DNA of 64,000 bases. Origin: Vulcanimicrobiota bacterium (lineage in GTDB: Bacteria; Vulcanimicrobiota; Vulcanimicrobiia; Vulcanimicrobiales; Vulcanimicrobiaceae). Shown piece by piece: positions 51,364-58,291 of this stretch; position 1 is the first letter of the stretch; each line of letters starts with the position of its first letter. Both the position numbers and the translations under genes were made by a program. The notes under the pieces were generated by a model. That model had not been told where the DNA came from, made no database searches, and saw only the letters and a list, made by a program, of their open reading frames with translations. The stretch is taken from assembly GCA_027452165.1 (NCBI GenBank), contig DAIDGX010000023.1, positions 248,001-312,000 on the forward strand, written 5' to 3'.

Positions 51364-52096
51364 ACCGGGTCCTTTCATCGCGACGATATCCGACAATCGC
51401 GATCGCGGCGAACGCAATGGCATACAGAGCGAGCACGACGCCTGCATGGAATGCGTCGTGCGGTTGCGCGACACTCCATAAGAGCTCGCCATATTGACGC
51501 GTCGGCGTAAAGGGCGAGATGGCCGCCGCGATCGACGGCAGGAACTGCGGCGGCATCCAGAAGCCGCCCACGAAGAGTCCAAGGAGATAGAGCACGTTCG
51601 TCACCGGAAGCGCGCCACGCGGCGCCACCCAATAGGCGATTGCAAGGCCGATCAGCACGAACGGGATCGCACCGATCACCGCAAAGAGCGCGAGCATCCC
51701 CCACTGCGCCGCATCGAGTGATACCGGCGTCAGCAGCCGCGCGGTGAGCGCTACGAGCCCGGCCGACGCCATGCCGAAGATCAACGCGACCACGACGCGC
51801 GCGGCAAAACGTGTCGCCACGCTCACCGGCAACGCGCGCAGGTAGCGTTCCCAAGGGCGTCCGCGTTCGACCGCGACGCCAACTCCGAACTGAAAGAGCG
51901 TGACGCCGATCATCGCAAACCCGACATACGAGCAGACGAGAAAATTCGCGGCGCCGCTCCCCGTGTGGGCGTACGTCATTGCAAAGATCAAGAAGAACAT
52001 CGTGGGAAAGAGCACCGTCGGGATGAGAAATGACGGCGTGCGCATCAGATCGCGTAAGATGGCGGCAACGTGCGCACGTAGTAACGTCAGGTTCAT
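51356..52096 (-). CDS. ABC-2 type transporter permease
   Basis: A 246-residue integral membrane protein with six hydrophobic segments (FLIPTVLFPTMFFLIFAMTY, FLVCSYVGFAMIGVTLFQF, AARVVVALIFGMASAGLVAL, LALYAIAFAAIAIVGY and others). It resembles permeases of DrrB/YadH type. It pairs with the ATPase gene by a 4-bp overlap. The role is export of a small molecule or lipid, unspecified. Confidence 0.85.
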   Translation of the reverse strand: MNLTLLRAHVAAILRDLMRTPSFLIPTVLFPTMFFLIFAMTYAHTGSGAANFLVCSYVGFAMIGVTLFQFGVGVAVERGRPWERYLRALPVSVATRFAARVVVALIFGMASAGLVALTARLLTPVSLDAAQWGMLALFAVIGAIPFVLIGLAIAYWVAPRGALPVTNVLYLLGLFVGGFWMPPQFLPSIAAAISPFTPTRQYGELLWSVAQPHDAFHAGVVLALYAIAFAAIAIVGYRRDERTRYA

Positions 52097-52968
52097 GAGC
52101 GGTTCCCTCCGACGAGATCCAGGAAGACCTCTTCAAACGACGATTGCGTGATGCGCAGATTGGAGAACGGGGTAGCCGAAGCGACGAGCGCGCGGACGTA
52201 TGCATCCGTGTCGTCGGTGGTTACGACGGTCCTCCCGTCGGGCGTGCGGCTGGTCGCGCCCTCGGGCACGAGATGCACGAGTGGAGCGCCAATGTACTCA
52301 AGACGGCACGCGCCGAAGCGCTCGCGGAACGCCCTGGGGGCGCCGTCGAAGCGGAGTTCGCCGCCGTCGATGACGATGATGCGCGTGGCAAGCGCCTCGG
52401 CTTCTTCGAGATAGTGAGTAGTGAAAAGCACGCAACGCGTCTCGTCCGCGGCGTGACGGATCTGCTCCCACAGCGCACGCCGCGCCTCCACGTCGAGCCC
52501 GGTGCTCGGTTCATCGAGCATCACGACCGACGGGTTTCCGACGAACGCGAGCGCCAACGCTACGCGCCGTTGCTGGCCGCCGGAGAGTTCGCCCACGCGC
52601 TTATCGGCGAGTTCCGTGAGATCGAACGTCGCCAAGATCTCTTTCGCTGCGACCGGAGTAGGGTAGTGTGCCGCCGCAAGTGCAAGGAGCTCGCTGACGC
52701 GCAAGCCGTCGGGGAATCCGGTGTGCTGCGGCATGGCGCCGACGTGGACGCGCGCGTTGCGTGTGGTCGGCGCGTGCCCGCGGATCGAGGCGCTTCCCGC
52801 ATCGGGAGCGCGCAGACCAAGGAGCAATTCGATCGTCGTGGTTTTGCCCGCGCCGTTGCGGCCGAGCAGTGCGACGATCTCACCGGGTTCGACGCGAAAC
52901 GTTACGTCGTAGACCGCGCGGACCGTTCCGTAGCGCTTTTCAAGCGCGTGTGCTTCAATAAGGCTCAC
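52093..52968 (-). CDS. ABC transporter ATP-binding protein (DrrA-like)
   Basis: A 291-residue ATPase with Walker A (LLGRNGAGKTTTIELLLGL), the Q-loop (MPQHTGFPDG), the signature GELSGGQQRRVALALAFVGN, and Walker B (VVMLDEPSTGLDVEA). The C-terminal extension of about 75 residues is typical of drug/lipid exporters. GTG 52968 follows AGGAGAA and overlaps the regulator's stop (GTGA). Confidence 0.93.
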   Translation of the reverse strand: MSLIEAHALEKRYGTVRAVYDVTFRVEPGEIVALLGRNGAGKTTTIELLLGLRAPDAGSASIRGHAPTTRNARVHVGAMPQHTGFPDGLRVSELLALAAAHYPTPVAAKEILATFDLTELADKRVGELSGGQQRRVALALAFVGNPSVVMLDEPSTGLDVEARRALWEQIRHAADETRCVLFTTHYLEEAEALATRIIVIDGGELRFDGAPRAFRERFGACRLEYIGAPLVHLVPEGATSRTPDGRTVVTTDDTDAYVRALVASATPFSNLRITQSSFEEVFLDLVGGNRS

Positions 52969-53255
52969 GATGCTTCTCCTTTGGTTCCGGCGAGCAGTCC
53001 CTCGAGTTGACGGACGTGCGCGATGAAGGCGGTGCGGCCGCGCTCGGTGAGCGCATACCGCGAGAGCGGGCGGCGATTGACGAAGGTCTTTTCCTCGGTG
53101 ACGTAGCCGGCTTCGATGAGCTTTCCGAGATGGGCGCCGAGATTTCCATTGGTCGTTTCGATCGAGCGCTGCAACGCGGTAAAGCTCACCCACTCGTCAC
53201 CCAAGAGCTCGGCGATGATGCTGAGCCGAATTTTCGAGAGTAGCAACTCGTCCAT
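52965..53255 (-). CDS. Winged-helix transcriptional regulator (MarR/ArsR-like)
   Basis: A 96-residue DNA-binding protein. It shows LSIIAELLGDEWVSFTALQR, the recognition segment TNGNLGAHLGKLIEAGYVTE, and the wing EKTFVNRRPLSRYALTERGR. It lies directly before the ABC genes, which it probably controls together with its own operon. The protein carries no ligand clue. Confidence 0.82.
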   Translation of the reverse strand: MDELLLSKIRLSIIAELLGDEWVSFTALQRSIETTNGNLGAHLGKLIEAGYVTEEKTFVNRRPLSRYALTERGRTAFIAHVRQLEGLLAGTKGEAS

Positions 53256-53262
53256 GACGTCG

Positions 53263-53826
53263 CTAGTCGCGCGCCAGCATGTCGGTGACGCCGAATCCCG
53301 CGTATCCCAGGTACATGCCGGCTGCGAGCGCGTACCCCGCGACCGGAAGGTTGAAGTTCGCAAAGGCGATCGAAGCAAGCATCATGATGCCGCCGACCTG
53401 CGCACGCCGGTTTCCATGCGCACCGATATAGAAGAGCACGATCGACGCAGCAACACTCCAGACCGCGGCCTGCGCCCATTGCGCAAAGATGTTCCCACCG
53501 ATCAGGTTCACGGCGAGCGCCATCGCGAGCGTCAGCCACAGCACGGTGATAAACTCGCGCTGCAGAAACGACATCCGCCCGTCCTGGCGGCACCGCCGTG
53601 CGAAGAGCGTGGAGCCCACGATTCCCGCGACGACGAGCACGGGGCCGAGCCACATGGCCGACGGCGGGACACGCCCATCGCTCGCAAGCTGAGAGAGCAG
53701 ATCGAGCGTTCCCGAGATCAATCCCCACAGCACGAAGAACTCGCCCCCCGCCTCGAGCTTGCGCGACGAGGCAGCCACGATCCGTTCGACCATCTCCAAG
53801 TGCTCTTGCGCGTCCGATGCGTTCAC
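53263..53826 (-). CDS. Membrane protein of unknown function, first gene of the ABC operon
   Basis: A 187-residue protein with an N-terminal helix (EHLEMVERIVAASSRKLEAG) and about five hydrophobic segments (FFVLWGLISGTLDLL, GPVLVVAGIVGSTLFA, TVLWLTLAMALAVNLIGG, WSVAASIVLFYIGA, VAGYALAAGMYLGYAGFGV). GTG 53826 has a good GGAGG upstream. The operon continues with the regulator, the ATPase, the permease and two more genes. No known family comes to mind. Confidence 0.7.
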   Translation of the reverse strand: MNASDAQEHLEMVERIVAASSRKLEAGGEFFVLWGLISGTLDLLSQLASDGRVPPSAMWLGPVLVVAGIVGSTLFARRCRQDGRMSFLQREFITVLWLTLAMALAVNLIGGNIFAQWAQAAVWSVAASIVLFYIGAHGNRRAQVGGIMMLASIAFANFNLPVAGYALAAGMYLGYAGFGVTDMLARD

Positions 53827-53871
53827 GAGAACCTCCAGGCATAGATTAGTCTATATTTCAGAATCATCTGC

Positions 53872-53900
53872 ATGATACAACCGCCGAGCATGGGTGTCAA
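53872..53900 (-). promoter_or_regulatory. Promoter of the membrane protein-regulator-ABC operon
   Basis: On the reverse strand TTGACA (53900-53895), a 17-bp spacer and TATCAT (53877-53872) form a near-consensus promoter, about 45 bp before the GTG at 53826. Confidence 0.75.
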
Positions 53901-53937
53901 CTGCGCCGGAGCAGGCTTCGACGTTGACACCCCCATG
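53889..53937. repeat. Inverted repeat carrying mirrored -35 boxes of divergent promoters
   Basis: CATGGGTGTCAAC (53889-53901) is the reverse complement of GTTGACACCCCCATG (53923-53937) apart from two extra C. Each arm holds a TTGACA: one faces the ABC operon, the other rplU. A 21-nt spacer separates the arms. Confidence 0.7.
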
Positions 53938-53953
53938 GGCACGCTGGTAATGT
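53924..53953 (+). promoter_or_regulatory. Promoter of rplU, probably leaderless
   Basis: TTGACA (53924-53929), an 18-bp spacer and TAATGT (53948-53953) precede ATG 53963 by 9 nt, and the upstream ATG 53954 would fall right at the -10 box. No Shine-Dalgarno sequence is visible. Confidence 0.6.
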
Positions 53954-53962
53954 ATGGCAGTT

Positions 53963-54274
53963 ATGTACGCGATCATTGAGACCGGCGGCAAGCAAGTGCG
54001 CGTCGCCGAGGGTGAGATCATCCGCACCGATCTCGTGGATGCCGAAGTCGGCACCGACGTGACGTTCGACAAGGTTGTGCTCGCGAGCACGGGCGGCGAC
54101 CTCAAGGTCGGCACCCCGACGCTCAACGGCGCCTCGGTCACGGGCACGGTTCTTCGCCAGGCAAAAGACAAGAAGATTCTCGTCTTCCGCTACAAGCCGA
54201 AGAAGCGCGTTCGCAAACTGAACGGCCACCGTCAGCGCTTCGCCGAAGTCAAAATCACGAAGATCAGCGTCTAG
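53963..54274 (+). CDS. rplU: 50S ribosomal protein L21
   Basis: Structural protein of the large subunit, binding 23S rRNA. The 103-residue protein shows MYAIIETGGKQVRVAEGEII and FDKVVLASTGGDLKVGTPTL. The basic end is IFRYKPKKRVRKLNGHRQRF. I chose ATG 53963, the usual L21 start; ATG 53954 adds three residues but sits at the -10 box. It is followed by prp, but not by rpmA (L27), the usual third gene. Confidence 0.95.
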   Translation: MYAIIETGGKQVRVAEGEIIRTDLVDAEVGTDVTFDKVVLASTGGDLKVGTPTLNGASVTGTVLRQAKDKKILVFRYKPKKRVRKLNGHRQRFAEVKITKISV

Positions 54275-54287
54275 CGGCTCGCCGCCG

Positions 54288-54614
54288 ATGCTCGAAGTGA
54301 CCTTTTACCGGGACGGCCGCGATCGGCTGTCCCGGTTTTGCGCTTGCGGCCACGCCGAGTTCGCCGAACACGGCGAGGATATCGTCTGCGCGGCGGTCTC
54401 CGCGATCTTGCAAGCCGCGCGTTTGGGCCTTGAAGCCCATGCACGGATCGCGTGCGAAGTCGAGCAGCACGCTGGCAACCTCGATCTGCGCATCCCCGAA
54501 GCGGCGCGCGCGGATGCCGCGGTACAGGCGATCGTCGCCACGGCGGAGCTCTCCGTCGAACAGATCGCGCGACAGTACCCGGCGCACGTAACATACCGGC
54601 GCCAAACCGGGTAA
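54288..54614 (+). CDS. prp: Ribosomal-processing cysteine protease Prp
   Basis: In Firmicutes and relatives this protease trims the N-terminal extension of ribosomal protein L27. The 108-residue protein shows the catalytic His in GHAEFAEHGEDIVCAAVSAI and the catalytic Cys in DIVCAAVSA. It is placed as usual after rplU, but the gene for L27 does not follow; the next gene is a small membrane protein. Start ATG 54288 lies 13 bp after rplU. Confidence 0.88.
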   Translation: MLEVTFYRDGRDRLSRFCACGHAEFAEHGEDIVCAAVSAILQAARLGLEAHARIACEVEQHAGNLDLRIPEAARADAAVQAIVATAELSVEQIARQYPAHVTYRRQTG

Positions 54615-54642
54615 CATAGGCAGCGTACCGAAGGAGGACCCA

Positions 54643-54927
54643 ATGTCAGACAGTTTTCGCGCCACGCCGCCCGAGCAGCAGTGGTCTGGATCGAGCGGCA
54701 ACGGCAACAGCCAGCACAGCGCCTTCGGCAACGAGCCGCCTCATGACGGCGAAGAGAATGAAGTCGGAAAAGCGCTGCTCGTCGGCGTCCTCGGCGGCCT
54801 CGTCTCTGCGGCCGGATATCTGATCTATCGCCGTCTTCCCGACGAGCAAAAGGAGCGGTTGCACGCGCAGGTGCGCACCGCCGTCGCCGACCGCATCAAC
54901 GAGATCCGGCAAAACTTCAACATCTAA
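54643..54927 (+). CDS. Small single-helix membrane protein
   Basis: A 94-residue protein: a polar N-terminus (about 40 residues rich in Gly, Ser, Asn), one transmembrane helix (ALLVGVLGGLVSAAGYLIYR), and a short amphipathic tail (EQKERLHAQVRTAVADRINE). AAGGAGGA precedes ATG 54643. It occupies the place where rpmA would be expected. Function unknown. Confidence 0.65.
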   Translation: MSDSFRATPPEQQWSGSSGNGNSQHSAFGNEPPHDGEENEVGKALLVGVLGGLVSAAGYLIYRRLPDEQKERLHAQVRTAVADRINEIRQNFNI

Positions 54928-54949
54928 GCGTCGCGAGGTCGCGCGTCGT

Positions 54950-54998
54950 ACGAGAGCGGGCACTGATCGTCAACGATGACGGCTGCCGCTCTCGTTTT
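54950..54998 (+). terminator. Possible terminator overlapping the lytic transglycosylase start
   Basis: ACGAGAGCGG (54950-54959) pairs with CCGCTCTCGT (54986-54995), followed by TTT. The 26-nt loop holds an inner ATCG/CGAT hairpin and the ATG at 54976. It could end the rplU operon and at the same time hide the next gene's start. Confidence 0.5.
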
Positions 54999-55452
54999 GT
55001 TATACGCTTGCGCACTGCAAGCGTTTAATCCGCATCTCGACGGAACGCGCGCCGCAACGCTCGCGCGCGTCACGCTGCGCGAAGCCGATCGCGAGCGGCT
55101 CGACGCCCGCCTGCTCGTGGCCCTAATCGCGGTCGAATCGTCGTGGCACGAGCACGCCGTCTCCCCGGCCGGCGCGCGGGGTTTGGGGCAACTGATGCCG
55201 GCGACCGCAGGGGCGCTGCGCGTCGATCCGGACGACCCCGAGGCCAACATCCACGGCGTAGCCGTGCACGTGCGCGGGTTGCTCGCGCGCTACGCGGCCC
55301 TCGACCGGTACGACCGCTACGTCGACGCGATCGCCGCCTACAACGCGGGCGCGGGAGCGGTGGACCGCTACGGCGGCGTACCGCCCTACCCGGAGACGCG
55401 CGCCTACGTCCGGCGCGTTATGGCGCTTTGGCGCCGTCTTTCGGGGCGCTAG
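54976..55452 (+). CDS. Lytic transglycosylase (SLT domain)
   Basis: Cleaves peptidoglycan glycan strands in the periplasm. The 158-residue protein has a short signal (AAALVLLYACALQA). The catalytic Glu lies in LLVALIAVESSWHEHAVSPA, followed by GARGLGQLMPATAGALRV, and DAIAAYNAGAGAVDRYGGVP near the C-terminus. ATG 54976 gives the signal peptide but lacks a clear ribosome site and lies inside the hairpin described separately. It converges on tatA with a 35-bp overlap. Confidence 0.88.
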   Translation: MTAAALVLLYACALQAFNPHLDGTRAATLARVTLREADRERLDARLLVALIAVESSWHEHAVSPAGARGLGQLMPATAGALRVDPDDPEANIHGVAVHVRGLLARYAALDRYDRYVDAIAAYNAGAGAVDRYGGVPPYPETRAYVRRVMALWRRLSGR

Positions 55453-55654
55453 GCTCGTCCGGCGGCGCCGGCAGCGAGTGGACGACCGGCTCGGTGTCGG
55501 CGGCGCGCTCCATCTCGGCGATGAAACTCTGCGAGGTGTTCTGTACCTCGCGCATCACCCGACCAAACTGACGCATCATCTTCGGCAGCTGATCGGGCCC
55601 AAAGAGCAAGAGCGCCAGCACCGAGACGACCATGATGTCGGGAACGGAAAACAT
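55418..55654 (-). CDS. tatA: Twin-arginine translocase subunit TatA/TatB-like
   Basis: A 78-residue membrane protein with one N-terminal helix (MVVSVLALLLFGPDQLPKMM). The FGPxxLP motif and the amphipathic helix (RQFGRVMREVQNTSQSFIAE) are typical. The tail is Pro/Asp-rich. No tatC is in the window. ATG 55654 follows the family start (PDIMVVSVL). It overlaps the convergent transglycosylase gene's end. Confidence 0.88.
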   Translation of the reverse strand: MFSVPDIMVVSVLALLLFGPDQLPKMMRQFGRVMREVQNTSQSFIAEMERAADTEPVVHSLPAPPDEPSAPKDGAKAP

Positions 55655-55715
55655 GACCTCCCTCACTTGGCGAGAAGGGTGCCCTTCTCCGGGTGTGCAA
55701 GCATGCACGTCCGCC

Positions 55716-56189
55716 GTGAAGATCATTTACACGCGGGGCAACCGGACCGAGACGCTCGCCTCGCTTGCGACCCTTCGCAAAATCCTCACCCGCTTCGTCG
55801 CGCACCGAGTCTTCTACGAAGTCTCGAGCCGAAGCAAACGCGGGCACGAATTCTTTTCGGCCAAAAACGTCTTCGTCGTCGGATCGGTCGAGGTGACCAA
55901 CTACGAGCACCTCAAGATTCTGCTCTTCGACGCCAACAACCAAGCGCACTCGCTCGAGATCTTGAATCCGCAGACGATGCGCATTTACGACGAACTTCCC
56001 GGGCGCGGCTTCGCCGTATCGTTCATCTGCGAACATGAGGCGGGCGAGACGCGCTGCTACTTACGCGACGAAGGTGAAGACGAGAGCGGCATCAAGGAAC
56101 AGACCGCGCTCGAACACATTACGCTGCCGCAACTCTTCGAATACCTCGAAGAGATTACGTGCGTCGAAGGTCCCGCTCGTAAGCGCTGA
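55716..56189 (+). CDS. Uncharacterised protein
   Basis: A 157-residue soluble protein (VKIIYTRGNRTETLASLATL; EFFSAKNVFVVGSVEVTNYE; ILNPQTMRIYDELPGRGFAV; TLPQLFEYLEEITCVEG). It has a mixed alpha/beta look and no motif I know. GTG 55716 or GTG 55695 may be the start; neither has a good ribosome site. It is divergent from tatA and overlaps the convergent next gene by 35 bp. Confidence 0.6.
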   Translation: MKIIYTRGNRTETLASLATLRKILTRFVAHRVFYEVSSRSKRGHEFFSAKNVFVVGSVEVTNYEHLKILLFDANNQAHSLEILNPQTMRIYDELPGRGFAVSFICEHEAGETRCYLRDEGEDESGIKEQTALEHITLPQLFEYLEEITCVEGPARKR

Positions 56190-56685
56190 TCGCGTCGGTG
56201 ATCGCGCCCGGCGCGATGTGCATCTGCGCAAAGATGCCCGGCGAACGTACGGCGTCGGCCGTTATGCCGAGGGCAAGATGTTTGGCCAGATATGCTTCAC
56301 CCTCACCGACGCGCCGTGCGCCCTCGATCCAGGCGGCGTGCGCCTCGCGACTGAGCCACACGCTACGCGTTCCATCGGGTGTTTTGAACGCAAGCGTATT
56401 GAATCGCAAAAGCCCCGCGCGCTCGCCCGGACGCATGTGCGGTTCGGGCACGCGCGATGCCGTCAAGCGCGTACCCGCATCCTCGGGAAGCGCGTACTGG
56501 TCGAGTTTCTCGCGCGGTAGCGCCTCGGCTAGCACGGGCCCGAGCGTCGCGTCATCGAGCAGTGCAAGCAGCAGCGTACGCACCGTGATGAACGGCTCGC
56601 GCAGCGTCCCGGCGATCTCGGCGGCGTGTCGCATCAAGCCGAGAAGCTCGCTTGAGAGCGGTATCTGCTCGCTGGTCTCGCTCAT
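56155..56685 (-). CDS. Clp N-domain-like protein
   Basis: A 176-residue helical protein. The first half (SSELLGLMRHAAEIAGTLRE then PFITVRTLLLALLDD) resembles the first Clp-N repeat of ClpA/ClpC-type chaperones. The second half (GEAYLAKHLALGITAD then AVRSPGIFAQMHIAPGAIT) resembles the second repeat. There is no ATPase domain. Standalone Clp-N proteins are adaptor-like, but the partner is unknown. Its start overlaps the TPR gene by 4 bp. Confidence 0.7.
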   Translation of the reverse strand: MSETSEQIPLSSELLGLMRHAAEIAGTLREPFITVRTLLLALLDDATLGPVLAEALPREKLDQYALPEDAGTRLTASRVPEPHMRPGERAGLLRFNTLAFKTPDGTRSVWLSREAHAAWIEGARRVGEGEAYLAKHLALGITADAVRSPGIFAQMHIAPGAITDAISAYERDLRRT

Positions 56686-57164
56686 GTGCGCCTCCTTGGC
56701 TTCATGCGCCGCCGCCCCTCCAACCGCTGCGCCGCGCGCAGCGCCCGCACGGCGTCGGCGTGGCGGCCAAGGTGCTTGTAGGCGACGCCGAGATTGAATC
56801 GCGCGGGCGCGTAGGCCTCATCGCAGGCGAGCGCGCGTTCGTAACAGACAATCGCAGCTCCGGCGTCACCCGCTTCGAGCGCGAGGTTTCCCAGATTCAT
56901 GTGCGCCGCGGCGTGCGACGGGTCGAGTTCGAGCGCCGCGTCAAAATCGCCGCGCGCTTGCGCGTGGCGGCCAAGCGAGACCCGCGCGACGCCGCGCTTA
57001 TTGAGCAGGAAGGCGTGCTCGGCAGCGTCGAGCCCCGGCGCCGACGCCAAGGTCTCGAGCAGCTCCTCGGCCTCGGCAAAGCGGCCCGCGCGCAGGAGCC
57101 ACAGGGCGCGCTCGCGCGGTTCTTCGGGCGGACGGAAAGCGAAAAGGCGCCACAACGTGAACAT
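56682..57164 (-). CDS. Tetratricopeptide-repeat protein
   Basis: A 160-residue protein with about four TPR units (AERALLLEL-type pattern: RALWLLRAGRFAEAEELLET; FLLNKRGVARVSLGRHAQAR; AHMNLGNLALEAGDAGAAIV; PARFNLGVAYKHLGRHADAV). It likely mediates protein-protein contacts and is coupled to the Clp-N-like gene by an ATGA. It is divergent from trmD, whose start is 9 bp away. Confidence 0.8.
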   Translation of the reverse strand: MFTLWRLFAFRPPEEPRERALWLLRAGRFAEAEELLETLASAPGLDAAEHAFLLNKRGVARVSLGRHAQARGDFDAALELDPSHAAAHMNLGNLALEAGDAGAAIVCYERALACDEAYAPARFNLGVAYKHLGRHADAVRALRAAQRLEGRRRMKPRRRT

Positions 57165-57173
57165 CGCAGGTGC

Positions 57174-57860
57174 ATGTTCACGATCGACGTCGTCTCGCTC
57201 TTCCCCGAGGTCTTTGCCCCCTTCGTCGGGCTCTCGATCATCGGCCGTGCCGTCGAGGCCGGAATCGTGGACGTACGCTACCACCATCTCCTCGACGCAC
57301 TGCTCGGCGCGGAGCGCGCCGACGACGATCCCTACGGGGGCGGGGCGGGCATGGTGATGCGGATCGAGCCCGTGGCACGCGTTCTCGACGCAATCCTGGC
57401 GCATGCCCCGGCGGGCGAACGGCGGGTGATCGCGGTACCGAGCCCCGCCGGCAAGCGCTTCGAGCAGTCGGATGCCCGGCGCTTCGCCGGACTCGACCGC
57501 CTCGTTCTCATCTGCGGCCACTACGAGGGCATCGACGAACGCCTGACCGAGCTCTATCCCGTGGAGGAGTACTCACTCGGGGACTTCGTCCTCACGGGCG
57601 GCGAGCTGCCGGCGCTTGCCTTCATGGACGCCACGGTGCGCCTGCTCGAAGGGGCGATCGCCCCGGAGTCAGCCGAGGCTGAGTCGTTCTCCGAGGGCCT
57701 CCTGGACTATCCGAGCTACACGCGCCCACCGGTTTTTCGCGGCGTAGCCGTTCCCGAGGTGTTGCTCTCCGGCAACCACGCCAAGATCGCCGAATGGCGG
57801 CGGGCCCAATCGCGCGCCCGCACCGCGGCAAGGCGAAAGGACTTGCTCGGCGGCGGCTAA
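57174..57860 (+). CDS. trmD: tRNA (guanine-N1)-methyltransferase
   Basis: Methylates G37 in tRNAs, preventing frameshifts; a SPOUT-fold dimer. The 228-residue protein shows FTIDVVSLFPEVFAPFVGLS, DDPYGGGAGMVMRIEP, LICGHYEGIDERL and YSLGDFVLTGGELPALAFMD. The C-terminal phrase is LLDYPSYTRPPVFRGVAVPE with VLLSGNHAKI. ATG 57174 gives the family N-terminus; the longer in-frame ORF upstream is antisense to the TPR gene. Confidence 0.96.
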   Translation: MFTIDVVSLFPEVFAPFVGLSIIGRAVEAGIVDVRYHHLLDALLGAERADDDPYGGGAGMVMRIEPVARVLDAILAHAPAGERRVIAVPSPAGKRFEQSDARRFAGLDRLVLICGHYEGIDERLTELYPVEEYSLGDFVLTGGELPALAFMDATVRLLEGAIAPESAEAESFSEGLLDYPSYTRPPVFRGVAVPEVLLSGNHAKIAEWRRAQSRARTAARRKDLLGGG

Positions 57861-57872
57861 GCGTGATATATT
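57843..57872 (+). promoter_or_regulatory. Promoter of rplS
   Basis: TTGCTC (57843-57848), an 18-bp spacer and the extended -10 TGATATATT (57864-57872) lie across the trmD stop. The resulting leader of about 57 nt includes a GCCG/CGGC stem (57889-57910). This promoter could let rplS be transcribed apart from trmD. Confidence 0.5.
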
Positions 57873-57935
57873 GCCGAGGTTGTCATGCCGGGGGTCCCGC
57901 CTTCGGCTTCTTCTTCGTCTTAGCAGAGATTTGCC

Positions 57936-58289
57936 ATGAACGTCATCGACGTACTGAACAAGGAACAGCTCAAGGACTCGGTCCCCGAATTCCGCCCGGG
58001 AGACACCGTTAAGGTGTACTCGAAGGTCGTGGAAGGCGGCAAAGAACGCATTCAAATGTTCGAAGGCGTCGTGACCGTACGCAAGGGCGGCGGCGCTCAC
58101 GAGTCGATCACGGTGCGCCGCGTGGCGCACGGCGTCGGCGTCGAGAAGTCGTTTCTACTGCACAGCCCGCGCGTCGAGCGCATCGAAGTGAGCAAGCGCG
58201 GCATCGTCCGTCGCAGCCGCCTCTACTATTTAAGCGAGAAGATCGGCAAGGCCGCTCGCATCAAAGAGAAAAAGGCCGTCAAGCAGTAG
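57936..58289 (+). CDS. rplS: 50S ribosomal protein L19
   Basis: Located at the subunit interface of the ribosome. The 117-residue protein shows [16 protein letters not shown]-like [40 protein letters not shown], and [20 protein letters not shown] with [11 protein letters not shown]. It follows trmD, the usual order. Its stop is 2 bp before the proposed CTG start of the first signal peptidase. Confidence 0.96.
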   Translation: MNVIDVLNKEQLKDSVPEFRPGDTVKVYSKVVEGGKERIQMFEGVVTVRKGGGAHESITVRRVAHGVGVEKSFLLHSPRVERIEVSKRGIVRRSRLYYLSEKIGKAARIKEKKAVKQ

Positions 58290-58291
58290 CC

